Positions 1 to 15,400 of a stretch of 64,000 nt of DNA are shown piece by piece (position 1 is the stretch's first letter; each line of letters starts with the position of its first letter). The stretch is taken from the NCBI GenBank assembly GCA_022266195.1, contig WHVY01000009.1, positions 248,001 through 312,000 of the forward strand, read 5' to 3'. Origin of the DNA: Tetranychus cinnabarinus. Its lineage: Eukaryota; Arthropoda; Arachnida; Trombidiformes; Tetranychidae. Both the position numbers and the translations under genes were made by a program. The notes under the pieces are model-generated. The model saw only the letters and a list, made by a program, of their open reading frames with translations. It made no database searches and was not told the DNA's origin.

Positions 1-3000
1 TATCATTTTCTATTCATCATTTCAAACTGAATTAGTTTCTCTGATTTCAATTCAATTCAAGGAGTTAATAACAAAGTTCTTCAAAAAATATTCATTTTCA
101 CAACTTCCATCTTCATTAGAGGAAACCTTTTCAAATGATAAAGATCTTGAATTGAAGTTTTCTCATTCTGTTTCACCATCATCATCATCCTCAACTTATA
201 ACGCCTTTAATGTCTTAAGCTTCTCCTTACTCCTACCAGAATCAACCATTATCAACATCCATGCGAAACAAAAAAACTCATTATTATCATTTTCATTCAG
301 GAGATAGAAAGAGTCAAAAAATGATTCTTTTTGTTTGAAAAAAAACACAAAAACATTGATATTTACCAGAGATTAAACTTCACTCTATCTTCACCATCTT
401 TTTCATCTTCCTCTTTAATCATTAATCCTTTTTTTTCATTTATACTTACAGTTAAATCTCTACTTTTTTTCCTCACTTAATTAACCTTTCCTTTATTTCC
501 TAGCTATTAAGTTAACCTAATCTTAATTGACTTGTGCTCATGCTGATTCAATGGCTCATTTATTCATTGTTGATCCATTATGTTGTGACATTATTAACCT
601 TTCCCATTCAATGTGAATCAAGTAAAATGGATGGCCAAAAGGATTACCATGTTATACAATAATAACAGTAACATAATGATGACGATAATAAGGAATGGTA
701 ACGATGATTATGGTGGGAGCAAACAGAAGCAAGATGTCAACCAATATTGAATTATCAAAGAAAATTGCAACATTTTCTCATTGCTGATCGTATTGGTTCA
801 CCTAATTACCAAATTGATTTGTCTTAATTACAATGGACACTTTGACAGACAAACGTTGATAGCTTAGCCAATCAAACAAATCTATAATTACTCCATGAAA
901 CCAGTTTACCTGCAAGCTGTAATGGTTGAAAGTCGAGTGAATTGAGAAGCTAATCTCTTCGGGAATTCAAAGGAATCAAGATTCAATTCAAGATTATACA
1001 AATTGACCCTCTTAATTGACAAATTATGTCTGAGAAAATGGCCATTTTTCAGTATAAATCCAATTTCAATCCACCAATGAATCTACATGAGCATAGTTTA
1101 TGCAACATTTGATCAACATTGTTTCAAAGTTTCCCAAATCTGCTACAATTTTCAAACAACAAAGCAAAACTTCATGAGCTGCCCTCTTTAGATTCAAGCT
1201 AATGTCAGTTGTATTATCATTGGTAAATCAAGAAATTATTCTAATTTAATGATCCAAGTCAAATGATCATTATTCATTGAAATTTCAAGACTGGGAGTGA
1301 AAAAGGTTGAACAATATTGATCTGCTCAAAGAGCAAAATTAAAAGCGATCAATCAAATTTCACTAAAATTTGGTTTTCAAATTTCCTTTGTCCCAACAAA
1401 ACTCACGATGTTAGCTGTAAGGTTGATCAAAGTTGAAACTAAACGTAACCTGATAAGCAACTTACCAAGAATCAACGGATGAAAATGCTTGACCAAAATC
1501 AATACAGATCTGTTAACAATCAGCTTTTTTTCATCTTATTGTCCAAATTTACAATTTTATTGATTAATATTGATTGAAATTGTTTAAACTGCAACTTGAT
1601 AATAACCGAGAAATTATGTTTCAATTTTTGGGTTAAAAATTGTTGCTTACTGATAATAAATATTGATATGAATATTTTGCTCTTATTATCATTATATCAT
1701 AAAGATGAAGTAAAGTTGAAGCGGAATGTTGTTAAAACTCATTCCAAGCCATTCATATTATTCACTTGAATGTCATCATCTTTCCTCCTCTTATATTTTG
1801 CTTTCATCATCACCATCATCATCATCATTTTGGCCAATGTATAAATATATATATTTATATTTATATTTGAAATTATAACATGTCAGATCATCATTGTGAG
1901 TTATTATTTACTGATAGAGCAAAGGATCAAATTGAACTGACCAAAAATGGTTCATGGTTAACATTATTTATTATCAAATAACAACATTCATATACATGTA
2001 TAAATACGTTCTACTCACGTAAACTGAAGGCCTAGTCAAGTTATATCCAGTTGACCAGAACAAAGTTCAATTGTTCATCATCTTTAACATCTTAATGTTG
2101 ACAATTTCATCTTCTGTCCTCTGTCAACACAATCAACCTACAAACTGACCATTAGAGCGTGAAATTTTGAAGCTCAACAAATTTTGAAACATTTTAACGA
2201 TTAATATCAAAAGCTTGTAATCATTGCAACAATGAACCTTTTGATGGTTAACATTATTCCCAAATTTGTGGCTTTCAGACCCCAAAATTTACAATTTATT
2301 TCCTCAAAATTTAAAGCACAACTTTAATAAAGTCATCAATTGAACTTGAATCATTTCATTTGAGCAAAAATTGTTGCTTCCAAAGACTTGACTTAATTTT
2401 CCAGATTCAATTTGATTCTTTCCTCGTTTAATTTGAATCATTATTATAATCATTGTTTCAATTATAATTGAATTAGCTTATTGCTTTGCTGCTGATCAAG
2501 TAATTGAAATTGCTGAGTTTTCACTCATTTCAAGGGTAAACTATTTGACTGTTTAAATAATTCAACATTTATTGTTATTCTTGAGGCTGTTTTAATTCAT
2601 CTTTATTTCTTGATCAGTTTCAATTTACATAGTCAAGTGGTCCAGCAATTTATCGTAATCATTAATCTAACCATTGACTTGTGCCTTATAATTTGATCAA
2701 ACTCTTGATCAATTTTTCTCAAAACATTACATCTATTTGTATTGCAATAATAAATAACCATTTGTCCTCATCCGTCTCATTTTTGGGTTCATCTCATCGG
2801 ATAACTGAATAAAACCTTCAAATTTCATCTTCAATAATAAAGACAATCAAGTTAAATTGTTACAAAAGCAGAAATTTAAGCGTTTGTAAAAGGCGTTCAG
2901 TTAAAAGTTGCTATTATTTTTGAACGTTAATTCAATTAATTGTAAAATTTTCAACGGAAAACATGAAATTCCTTTGATTGTGAATTGTATTTTATACTAA

Positions 3001-3200
3001 ATTAACCTCAAGAATTTAGCTATTAAATAAGAAATGGTTGAATGGAGGAAGCAAAAGTAATTTACTTTACCAGTTGAAGTATTAAACGCCAATTGATTTG
3101 ATGATATTTCTTGTTCAACTCTTTGTGTAATCAATAAGTTGCCATTTTTTAGGTTAAACTACCTAACAATTTATTATTCATTTTCATTTCATTCATATAG
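1..3200 (+). other. Intron sequence of the calcium channel gene (5' part beyond window)
   Basis: No coding exon is visible. All frames are broken by frequent stops and no channel segment (domain I or II S1-S4) can be read. It contains an AT-rich stretch of TATA repeats near 1845-1870 and a short CAT-rich stretch near 1806-1828. The acceptor ATAG at 3197-3200 ends the intron. Confidence 0.6.
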
Positions 3201-6200
3201 ATATTGGACTTCACTTCGGAACCTTGTTGCTTCCCTGATTAATTCAATGAGAGCAATTGCAAGTTTATTGTTACTTTTATTTCTGTTCATTGTAATCTTT
3301 TCACTTCTTGGGATGCAAGTTTTTGGAGGTAAATTCAATTTACCAAACGGACCCAAAGCCAGAGCCAATTTTGACTCCTTTTGGCAAGCAATGTTGACTG
3401 TATTTCAGGTAATCAATCATCTATTGACTTAACCAATCAAACCTGTAAAGAGACCAATTTACCAAAAGGTAGAATCAACATTCAAAGTTGGAAAACTCAA
3501 AAAATCAAAATCAATGTTAATAGCATCAAAAAACAATGTTACACTTGACTTACAATGAAATACCATTACAACATTGTGTTATTGCAATGTTGGATAAAAA
3601 TATTGGGTAAAATATTGATCACTGATTTGTATGTTTATTAGCATCAAAATAACATCAGTTTATTAGGTTTTCAACAACAAGACTGATCCAAAGAAAACAT
3701 TGAGTCGACTGTTTAAGTTTAAATTGTAATTAGATTTGTTATTAGAATCAAATGGACTCAAGTTAACCAAGATATCATCCAGTGAAAACAATTTTCTGAT
3801 CACATCAATCCATTCTCAATAAAGCAAAAGTACTCGATGAAGTATCTTAGATTTCAAAGATTGCAATTTGAGCTCAAGTTATTTTCCTGTAAAAATGAAA
3901 AATTCAACACAAAATCAACTTGAATCCCAATGTCTGGTGAAGAATTGTTTCAGATTTTGACTAAATTGTTGTAATTTAATAATATTGTAAAATAAGTCGA
4001 TGATATCTCACAGACTCAGTCAATTTTACAACAAACCAGAGAGTTTCTTAAAACAGGCAAAGTAACCCAAATGATTATCCTTTTTATACCAACAAATCTT
4101 TACAATCCTTTACACGGTAATATTGGTCACAATCCAACAAATGAATAACCAAAAAACTGTTTCAAATCACAGATTTTAACTGGTGAAGACTGGAATGTTG
4201 TTATGTACAATGGTATTCAAGCTTATGGTGGAGTTGAAACTGTTGGTATACTTGCCTGTGTATATTTTTTGATACTTTTTGTTACCGGAAACTGTAAGTA
4301 TCATTATACATCGTAAATTGTGTCACACAGATGAAGTGATGAGAGGCAGCAAAATGTAAACATTTGCCTATTTTTTGTGTTCGTATACATTTAATTGACA
4401 ATGCAACTCGAGATTTGAACAGCATTGAAATCAATGTTTATAAAAAGGATTTATTTGCTTTCCAGCAAAAAAGGCTATCAAATTTTCTGGAATCTTTTCC
4501 CTCTTTTTTTAGGTTACAATTTATTCATTATCAAAATTGCAATTACTTTTTTCTCTCTCAACAAATTATCCTTCCCTTGAATAGGAACCATTTATGAACA
4601 GCAAAAGACTTCACAGTTTCATTTTATTAAATACTAATCTCAATCAGACTCAATTAGCCGTGATAATTTGATTAATAGCTCAAGTTAATTGGACGATGGA
4701 AACAATTTTTCATTAGTTGATCAATATTTATTGTAAATATGTTTATATTGGAATGGAGTTGAATCATTTTGTGTTGGCAACTTTTTTTTCTTGATTTGCT
4801 TTTCCATTTTCTTGATTTCGTTTGTTAATTGTGCTTTCTGTTTACTCCAATCAAGATATATTATTAAATGTTTTCTTGGCCATTGCTGTTGACAATTTGG
4901 CCGATGCTGAAAGCTTGACTAACATTGAGAAGGAAGAAGAAGCTGAGCCTGAAGAGGAATTACCTGAAGAAGCTATAATGGAAGAAGCGAAGGAAGATGA
5001 AGTTGAAATGCATGCCTTGAGTCGAGGTAACTCTGAATCTGGTTCTCGTCGGAAGCGCAAGAAATCCTTTTACAACAACACTGCAAGTGCCATTGGAACC
5101 GGTGAAATTATCGATGAATCTGGTGATGAACCTAAAAGTGATGGATCAATGACCATACTTAATAGAGCTCGACTCAAGCCCGATCTGGTCAGTCAACCTT
5201 TTGTATTTCTTTTGAGTTATTTTAATGTTTGCCTTTGCCTTCAATTTAGGAATCCATTTGTGTTAAAGTTGAAGATGAAGATGGGAAAGCGATTAATGAA
5301 ACTAATAATGAAGGTAAGTTATCGAAAGGTTGAAAAGAGAGTTTACAAAATTTCCATTTCGAGAATGAACCTGAACAAAAATGATCGGGAAAATATTATT
5401 TACGCTCAACTTGCTCGAGTCATTTTAGTGAAATTTGAGAGATAAAAGTTTGATTCTAAAAATGGTTGAAACAGAAATTGGAACTTTTTGATCTGATTGT
5501 TGATACAGAAATGAGTAAATAATTATCTTGACTGATATCGTTTCAAAGTATAGCAATGCGAAGACATAAATCATTGTTTGTTTGCAGTGATTTGGGTAAC
5601 AAAGCTTTATAACAGTACAAACGTTTGTTTAATTAACCCTGAAAATGCAATTGTAAAGATTACAATTAATGAGAATTAAAAGAGAAACAAAAATGAAGAG
5701 CAAAAGTTTAATCATTAACTGAGTAATTGACATTAATTGTTTGAGAAAGTAAAGGAATTAACACTTTAACTTTCACTCCAAGTCACAAATTGCCTTTTTT
5801 GTGGGCAAAATGAATAGAAGCAAAAGTAAAAAGGAAAACTAAAAAGGAAATATTTAAGAGCTTCTTCAACTAATTATAAACTGTAACAAAAGGTTGCTGA
5901 ATTCAGGATGAAACCATCTATCTTCAGAGTAAAAATAATTGTCGTTATTTTTCATCTCATCGCAAATAACCATTCATTTGCTGAGTAAAATTCACACAAA
6001 ACAGTATCAGCAACTTCGGTCAACTTGATCTTAAAAAACAAAGACTGACCAGAATAATCAGGAAAAAATCAGACAAAATCTGAAGACTTGCTTAAGAAAA
6101 TTCAAAGCCTAGAAATTATGATTCAACTCTTGATTTAGAATCAAAAATTTCTCATATTTCTCATCATTTAATCAGCAATCTTAAAAAAATATAATTTTAA

Positions 6201-6474
6201 AAATATGGTTTTTTGGGTTTTGTTGAGTGAATGAGAAATGAAAACTGGTAATTAGACAAATTTTTAATATTTAATTTGTTATTTCAGTGATTAATGATAA
6301 TCCAAATGATCAAGGAGATGATGATGTTGATGTTGACAATGGAGGTGAGGCTGATGAAGATGAAGATGCAACCCAGACCGGAGCAACTCGACGAATCTCT
6401 GATCCAGTTGAAACCATGAAAATAAAACCGATTCCCAATTACAGTTCCTTTTTCATTTTTGGACCCAAAAACAA
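3201..6474 (+). CDS. Calcium channel exons: domain II S5, pore, S6 and II-III linker
   Basis: Exon 3201-3408 encodes IIS5 (YWTSLRNLVASL, then a leucine-rich helix ending in GMQVFGGKF) and the start of the pore loop. Exon 4173-4293 carries the filter motif ILTGEDW and the beginning of IIS6. Exon 4856-5187 completes IIS6 (ILLNVFLAIAVDNLADA) and opens the cytoplasmic II-III linker. The linker is strongly acidic (runs of E from about 4930), then basic (SRRKRKKSF at 5041-5070). Exons 5250-5313 and 6288-6474 continue it with a second acidic tract and lead into domain III (PNYSSFFIFGPKNK). Linker length and composition vary in this family, and nothing in it suggests a separate domain. The linker exons may be spliced optionally, because 5250-5313 has phase-0 entry and phase-1 exit. 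Confidence 0.9.
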
Positions 6475-9400
6475 GTAAATACTATGCTTATTAGTAGCTA
6501 ATTATTAAATTATTATTGAATATATAAAAGGCCTAAATAGAGCCTAAAAAGAGCTTCTAATTAATTCAAGTTGATTCACTAAATGATTTTCACTCCCAGT
6601 TATCCATTAACAGTTAGTGCTTTTATTAACTCTCTGTTGTAATTTTTACTTTTTTACTTGCATGTATATTCATTGGTTGAGATTGAACAATCATATTATT
6701 AATAATTTTATTAACAGCCTTGATTTATAATCATCAAGTGAATTAATTAATGAGTTACTCATGAATAGCAGCTAATAATACTGTTATCATAACTAATTGC
6801 TACTCACTTGCTACATTGTAATACACATTTTGAATTTGTTCAAGACATGATTAGATTTCAATTTTGTTGATTATTTCCTGCCAATTAAGTCTATTAATTG
6901 GCTCTAAATTTAATCTTAATTTGTATTTAATTTTTCCTCTCACTGGCAAACTGAAGTGTTACAATTTGGGGTTTTAATGGTTTAACTGAAAATTGAAAGA
7001 CACTTTTCTGGTAATTTTGGGTTACAATTAATTTCAACATTTATCTTGATTTACAGGATCCGATTATTTTGCTACAGAGTGATTAAACACAGTTTATTTG
7101 GTAATTTTATTTTGGTTTGTATAATGATCAGTAGTGCAATGTTGGCTGTTGAAGATCCATTGGAAGGTAATAGGGACCGAAAAAAGGTAATTAACTGATT
7201 AACTGAAGAGAAACCAGAAAATGGACAAAAACATTCAATTTTGCATCTTTTCAAAACCAGATTTTGGAGACTTTTGATGCCATTTTTACAATTGTCTTCA
7301 CATTGGAAATCCTTTTAAAGGTAAATGAACCCAATTTTGATTCAACCTAAATTTTAAAATTGTAATTTCACCAATAATTGTTACAATCAACAGACGACCG
7401 TTTACGGAGTTGCCCTGCATAAAGGATCCTTTTGTAGGGAACCTTTCAATATATTGGATGTTCTGGTTGTGGCTTGTTCCTTGTTATCATTTTTACCAGA
7501 GTAAGTCACTTTAACCCAACTAATTTGTTCAACAATCAGGTTAACAATTTAACAATTTAATTTTCAGGAGTGACGAGTTAAGTGCCGTTAAAATTTTAAG
7601 AGTATTAAGGGTTTTAAGACCACTTCGAGCCATCAACAGAGCCAAAGGTTTAAAGGTAAGCCATTTAGTCTTGTAGTTGCATCCATTGATTTGGTCTTCT
7701 AGTAATTAGCTGTTGTTGGTTAATTAGGTTGATATTTTGTTTAAATTGTTGAATATCATTAATGGTCCATGAAAAAGTGAAGCTCTTGTCCCTTTATTCC
7801 GGGACTTTTTGTTCTGTTGGTTTCATTTTCAATGGGAAACATTTCAATTGTTGATCTCTCATTGTGATCATCTTTATTTGTTTGCTGCAATTAACTTTCG
7901 TCCATTGATTTATGTTACTCCAGTGATTCATAGTGATTAAAATGATGCCTTCCTTTACACTGTTAATTAATCATCTTCTGTAACAGTAAATTCACTATTT
8001 AACTCTCATTGTGATCAACATCATCATTATCATCAGTTTCCTTTCCTTTTCCTTGTCTTTCAATCTCGCCGCTTTCTTTCCATTGATCATCATTATTCGC
8101 ATTATTTTCATCATCACCAGAAGTCTTAATCATTTATCATTCAATTTGATTTAGTCCATTGAACTTTCCTTGCCGATATTTTCAATCAATTATATTCTTG
8201 CACATTAAAAAAAGCCAAAAAGCCAATCAAATTCAACTCATGCCTCAATCGACAATTTAAATTGAAATGATAATACAACTTGCACTTTATTTTTATCCAT
8301 TTTCTCATCATTTTTTACTGTATATTCAGCTTGATTGAGGTAAAAGATAGAATGATGAAAACCATTTAATCAAATTTAAATTTAATTTACATTCATTTCA
8401 ATGATTAACTGTTTAACTAATCAAATTAAAATGTTCCCTGAAAAAGGTTGAGTAAGAAAATTTTGAGTTATCAAAGATACCATTTGATATAAGACAGATA
8501 TTTAAACTCATAAATTGATTTATTCATTAAAAATATTCATTATAAGCCAATCTTTTCAATTTACATTAAAAAATCTCTGGTTCTGAGACAAAGTTACAAT
8601 CAATTGTAATATTTAACCCAAAAATTGAACCCAAAAATCGTTGCCTCTGAACTTAATTTTAAAAATGATTTTACAAATGTTTGAACCTATTTTAAAGTGG
8701 CATTAATGATTGATTATTATGGCCACAAAGGTGCAGTTGTTCAATTTAAATCAATATTGTTATTGAAGGCAAGTGGTTAAGGTGTGAAGGAAGTGCGAAC
8801 AGATTGAAGTGAATTTAATTTTGCAGTTAATATTCTGGGTTGCAAGTCTGAAATGTCTGGTGAAGGTGCAAGTGAAATAAAGTTAAACTAAGTGACAAGA
8901 AAGCTAAATAAATAGAAACTAAGGTTCACATTTTGATCAATTGTGATTACTGAATAGACCAATATATATATTATTGAATGAATGATCTAAATACCGATAG
9001 ATAACATTAACCTGTAAAGTTTTGTACTTTCCAAGGGTTACACCAACAAAAAAAAACTAAACCAGACCAGTAAGAACAAGTGAGGAGGAGAAAAGGCTAA
9101 GAACCAAAAAATATTATATTAGGACCCTTTAACATGTTAAAGCTTTTAACCATCTTACTAAGAATATAATGGATCCATTGGATTTTATCATTTTTTTTTC
9201 GTCCAGTTTTCAGTCCCATGAAGAGAGAAAGTTGAGAAAGCCAGGAAAATTGGTTATTTCATTGAAGACCAAAAATGTACCCAAAATAATATGTGTCTTT
9301 ATGTAGGAAGGTACAACTGGTTAAGGGTATTCATCTTGAACCATCATCATCTTGCTCATCTTTCACCATCGCAAGCTTTTCATCATCTTACATTATCATT

Positions 9401-12400
9401 TACTGTTTCTCCTTTCATTGATCTTCTGTTTGTACATCTATATGTACATTTTTTGTATGTATATTTCAATAGGTTACTTTAATCATCTCCATTCCTGAAG
9501 TTATCATCCATAATCTTGAAGCAAACTTGAATCAGGGAAGATGTAAGTTGAAGTAAAATGATGAGCTCAAGAAATATTAAACTTTGTTCAACTTTTTTCA
9601 TCATTTCCTAAAATCAATGATGAGAAGTATTCCTTTAGATTATTATTCACTCATTGCTTGGTTAAGATGAATACACGGACGGAGCTTTGGAAGGTTCAAT
9701 GAATGTCTTTCCACACCAGCTTTTGGGAAGTTTACAGAAAATGATGAAAACAAAATTTAACTCCAAACTGAATCCAATTTATCTTTTCCTTTTAGTTTGC
9801 TCTTTTTTTAAGGTTTAAACAATGAGAGATGTGAAATATTCTGACAATTTAAATATACACAAACTTGAAGACAGACTCTCATGTTACTCAGGCTGAATAT
9901 TGCTTTGTATTGAATAAATGGTTTTATCAACAAAATGACGGGCCCAGTGTGATATTTATCTTCAATGGAGCATGATTTGAATTGCCAAATAGTATCAGTT
10001 TCAAGACCTTTTCCTGTGTTTAGACTTGTGTGTGTGTGTGTGTTGGATGGTTGTTTCTTGAATCTTTCAATTCCAGGTAAAAATCATGGAAAAGGTGGAG
10101 AAGCAATTCCTTTTTTTCCTTGTAAAAAGTTGAATTGTTGCCTGTGAAAAGTAAATGAACAAAAAAAAAGTAGAAACCAAAAATGAATATAAACTGAGAA
10201 ACAAAAAAAACCATGAATAGATGAAAAGTTCAATTTACCTTCTTTTTTTGGTTTTGCTTCAAGTATTCAACTTAAATCATCATTCAAATTACCAACACAC
10301 ATATACATAATGACAATAAAAGTGTTCACTGTTGATTGTTTAATCAAAATTCATTTCAACGAGTAACAAAAATCTTACAAAATTCAATCTAATCAGCAAC
10401 ATTTTCTCATAGCAAAACTAATCAAAAGCTAATCATATTATTATGCTTAAAATGTGAAGCTCACCTCGTAACCATTATTCAACATTTTAATCAATTAACT
10501 GGGTAAAGGCGAAAATGATTAACAATTCAATGGCTTAATTTTTGATGATTTTGTCAACTTTTTTTCTGGTTTTTTTGAACACAAAAATCATTAATTCTTG
10601 ACTTTCTTTTTGCCGTGAGTTTTATTCATTGTTGCTACTCAACCATTATCATGATGATGATAGTTAGAATGATAAAATATACAATAGCAATGATGAATTG
10701 TTCATAATTTTTGCATATTATTTTCATGATGAGAGTGAATGTTGAAATGGAAAACCATTTTATACTCATTCTCCCACAAAAATTATCATTACAATGAGAT
10801 GGAAGCAAATTATTTTCATAAAAATCAGTGACAAGAGCTTCTTTTATCATCGTTTTTGCTTTCCTTTACATTAACCCATTATTATGATTAACTAAATTAT
10901 TGTAAATAATATTGGTTAAGCTTACGATTAAAATAAGAGTAAAGCAAAAACGATTAATAACAGTTGATGTCGTTATTACGGTAAATTCAATGATTGTACT
11001 GAGTTTTAAATTGTATCTATTGATTGGGAAAGAAACATTGAAATTTCAAGTCTTTCTGTTGGGAAGGTTTTACGAGTGACAATTAAACTCAAAAAGGTAA
11101 TCATATTAAGGTAATTGGTTTCATTGTTGCTGTTGATTCACTGGCATGATAAATATTATATTTACTTTCATCGTTATTCGTGATTTTCATATTTATAATA
11201 TTTATTCAGTTTGGTTCAACTGACTGCAGTTGACTCGGGTCAATTATTTTAATTAAAAAATATACCAAGGTAAATTTGCATAATTATTTAACCCACTCTT
11301 TGCACTTCCAGTATGTAACCCGTTGAATGGCAGTAATTGGAAACAATGAAACTCAATGGTTGTACATCTGTTCATTTGATGGTTCAGTTGTTGAGTCAGT
11401 TAGCAGGTTCTAGTAAGATGCCACCATGATTCTTAATCAAGCAATTTACACATGAAAACAATGATCCATATGACAAAAGAAACAAATCTGAGGAACAATA
11501 GAAAAAAATAAACATTAGACTTTTTGCATGAAAGAGCTGAAGTTTCAGGTAAATAGTGGGAATTAAAATAAATAAACAAATATTTAGTGAATTAAATGTC
11601 GTTTGTGATGCACTGAATATTTGTTAATATATACAATTGAGCTTTTATTGTCAATTGTCAACAATTTGGGTTCACTTGAAGTTGACACTTTTTCAAGTTT
11701 CCTTTAAGCTCAACTTGATCACAACGTTGATGTCTTTAAGAGTAAGCAACTTATCGTAATAATATTGAGCCTGGTTTTATCTCTGGATATTGGATTTTGT
11801 GATTCTCCTGGTTGATGGACAATCTAAATAAATGGACAGAGAAATATATCAATCTATTGAGAAGAAATAAGAAGAAAAAATGAGTAAAAATATAAAGATG
11901 AAGCAGCTTTCCAGCTTAGAGTGATCCTTTTCAGATGACTCTGTGTAAGAATCAAAACTTACCGTAGTGTCCAGGTTAAAATTAATATGTAACAATTTTT
12001 TCTTTGATTACTTGAAAGATCATCAAAAAACCAAGGGACATTAACTGGTGATATAGCAAATTAACGAGATTACACTTCAACTTTGCAGTGTATGGTGTTT
12101 GCCAATGATCAATCAAATTATCGAAGGATTTTATGAGAATGGAAAATTTTCGCCTCATAATTGAATTTTAAATGGGTCATTCTGGTTGGTCAACATGGTT
12201 CAAAATGTATTAATAATTTAGATGGTCAAAAGTTTAATGGTCATGGACCATAGTCATTGACTAACTTGACTTTTTTTCCCTCTCTTCACTCCAGGTTACC
12301 GTTTTCATTATGGTTTCTTAGTTGTTTGTTTATCATTTTGTGATTTTATTTCATTCATTTTGATTTCTCATGGAAGACCTTTTTCATCAACATCAACATA

Positions 12401-15400
12401 ATATTAATAATGGTGATCAATAATTCATTGAATAGACATCGATAACACTTTTGATTACCATGATTATTATTACTACTACTATTATTTGACAGTGTAACAT
12501 TGGTTTTAGAATAAAATCGATATTACTTTGTCATTAATATCGATAACGAAATAATAATATGTGTATTCTTTGATGATACACTTACATATTATCATTTCCT
12601 GAGTGATGATAATAATAGTTTTGAAATAATCATAATAATCAGTCATTGTCAAAGTCACAATTACTTGTCAAAATCTGTTATTTGTCTTATCAACACGAGA
12701 ATCAACATTAGGCTGTATAATTTTTGTGTCTTTTCCAAATCAAATCTATTCATTTTCAAAGATAAGGTAATGAAAACAAAACAGTTAACAATGACTACAG
12801 TCTCTCATTTTAATGACGAGTCAACTGAAAGGGAAGAAATCGACAGAAAAGAAGTATAATTGTTGGAGGACACAAAAAATGTTGAGTTGAAAGTTGAAGT
12901 TGAAGCTGCAGAAGATTTTGGCTATTCACTAAGCACTGATCCAGAAACAACAAACTGTATGAAGAGGAATGAACTGAACAGAGAGGATATAGAAGATGGA
13001 TAGTTGAAACATTTGTTAAAGTCAAAAGATTGCCCAATTGTGACCAGAATTTGACCACTTGAATGAAACACAAGAAATTCTTTTAATTGGGTTTCAAATA
13101 GATATCCCAGAGCGGTGCTTTGACAGGTTAGAAAGAAGAAACTTGAAAAAAGAAGAAAGAAGAGAAATTAAAAAACTGAGTATTTGATGAATAATAACTT
13201 ACAATTGGGGTTCAAAGCGCTTGACAATCACAATAAGTCAAGATATAACTTCTTCGATATCCACTTGCCATGTTGTTGTAACTCGATTATTTCCAGAAAT
13301 CATTTCTACCTTCTTCACTTTAGTTTACCATTCATATGTTTATCAATTTTCCAGAAGGTTCACTGAATGAATTTATGTTCGGGATTATTGAACACTTGAA
13401 ACAAGTCCACCATAAGTACAGAGTATCAATGGTATTTACCAGCTTTGAACACAGGAAAGAATGAAAAATTAACTAATTGAGAAAACCGCTGAGTGTACAA
13501 TGAAAATCTGATGGAAATTAAGTTTCACAGTAACTAAAAGTAAGAAATGAAAAATGATGGATCAACAAAAGTAGCAAAATAATGGTTAAATAGAGATTTT
13601 CCAATCTATTATCTTTTGAAGTAATCGATTGTCTGTTAAACATAAGAGTTCAACAGATTGATTAACTTTATAATATGAGAAGGTTAAGTTTAAGCAAAGA
13701 TAAAGAAGTGAAAAATGGCGCCGATCAAAAGACAAATGGATGTAAAAGGATGACTTAAAGGTTTAAGTTAAGGTTTAAGTCAAGGTTCAAGTTCAACAAA
13801 AAAGATAAGAAAAGACAGAGAAAAATGATCGCCTTTCTTTTTGTCCACTTTTTATGCAAGTTTAGTCTTCAAGTAAAATCTTTATTATTGAATAGATTCA
13901 AGATATTGAATAAATCTATTAATTAACATGGAAATATTCAAGCTCATACATCCTATTACAATATGCTATTTAAGCTCTTCCAATTGATCAACTTGAGGAT
14001 AATTCACTTCGTTATCCTGTTATTATCAATACCTTTATCCATTATACAATAATGTGTCCACTTAACCTTTTATTTCAGCTTTTGGTTTACCTTCAATTGA
14101 TCAGTCGTTTATACATTTGCAATTCTGTGAAACATCCATTAATTCCCTGTGATTTATCGCCATTCAAAAGTTCTCTATATTTTTGCTTTATTTTGATAAC
14201 CATTTAATTAATTAGTTACCAGGCAACCCGATATGCCAAATGATTCAAAATTTAGTGTGACATTAGCAACAGCAACATTCAACGTTTTTTGGACAAGTGT
14301 TTAATAACTTGCTAATATTTGGTGTAACAATTAGTGATTTTTTTTATTTTTTTCACCATCAATTATCCAATTCAGTGTACAGTGCGTCTCCCACCCTTGT
14401 TTCCAAAGGTTCACATTGAACATCGTATTATTCATCCAGGAACTGGGAGAAAAAACATGATAAACTGTTTTTATTTCATCAGTGAATGGCTTTTTTTAGT
14501 TTTATTTTTCTAACCTTTTCCGCTTCTAGATAAAAATATATCGATTAATTGATTTAGTTGGTAATAAAACGAAAGGAGAAGAGGAAGACGAACAAAAAAA
14601 AGTAAAAAAATATATAAATTCTGATGAAATAGGATAATGTTTTTTATCGATAATCAATTTCCCAAAACGTAAAAAGTCATACGTTTAATTAATAACCAAT
14701 TGACCGATTAATTGTTGTTTACCTACCCAGCTAAACACCATTCAACTATGTAAATATATTTGTTCATTTCATGGCAAAATGATTGAAATGAGCTTAAATC
14801 TAACAACAAGCCAATTGAAAAAACCTAGCTCAAGATATAATGCAAAAAGCTGAGGATTTCAATAGATATTCATAGACATAACTGTTTATCCTGACCACCA
14901 GACATTGGGCAATTTGAATTGCTGGATAATATTGGAAATGTTTGAATTGATTATATTTCTTAACCCTGTAGCTGACATGATGAAAATGCTATTCTGTTCA
15001 CTTCTTAGAAATGAAAAAAAAGTGAAAAGTGGTTATCCATCATCTCTACCTTGATCGTTTGATCAAAAGAGGATCAACTGTGGTCAATAAGGTGATGTTG
15101 TTAAAGTAAACGGTGAATATACTTCATCTGGTTCATACTTCAATTTCAATTCCTCAATCATCATCATTATCATCTCAACTCATCATCTTGTTCAGTTCTT
15201 AAGTGAATCGATTTTGGGTTTTGTGTGTTATTGATTTATCTAAATGGTATAACCGAAAGGTAACAGCAACAAAAACGTTTTCATTTATTTTCCTTACTTC
15301 ACTCGTATTGATTATAATTTAATAGATTCATTTCTTAATTAGTAAGGTTTATTAGATTCGTATTTTATATCAAAATGCTATCTTATTAATCCATTAGAAT

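Noticed and set aside
10025..10041. (TG)n tract and scattered CAT runs as possible regulatory elements
   Set aside because: Ordinary microsatellites. The CAT run at 56145-56165 simply encodes the aspartate run of PCF11 on the other strand.
12665..13073. Short open frames on both strands inside the 8.1-kb channel intron
   Set aside because: Low-complexity composition, no domain or splice partner, and lengths expected by chance in AT-rich DNA.
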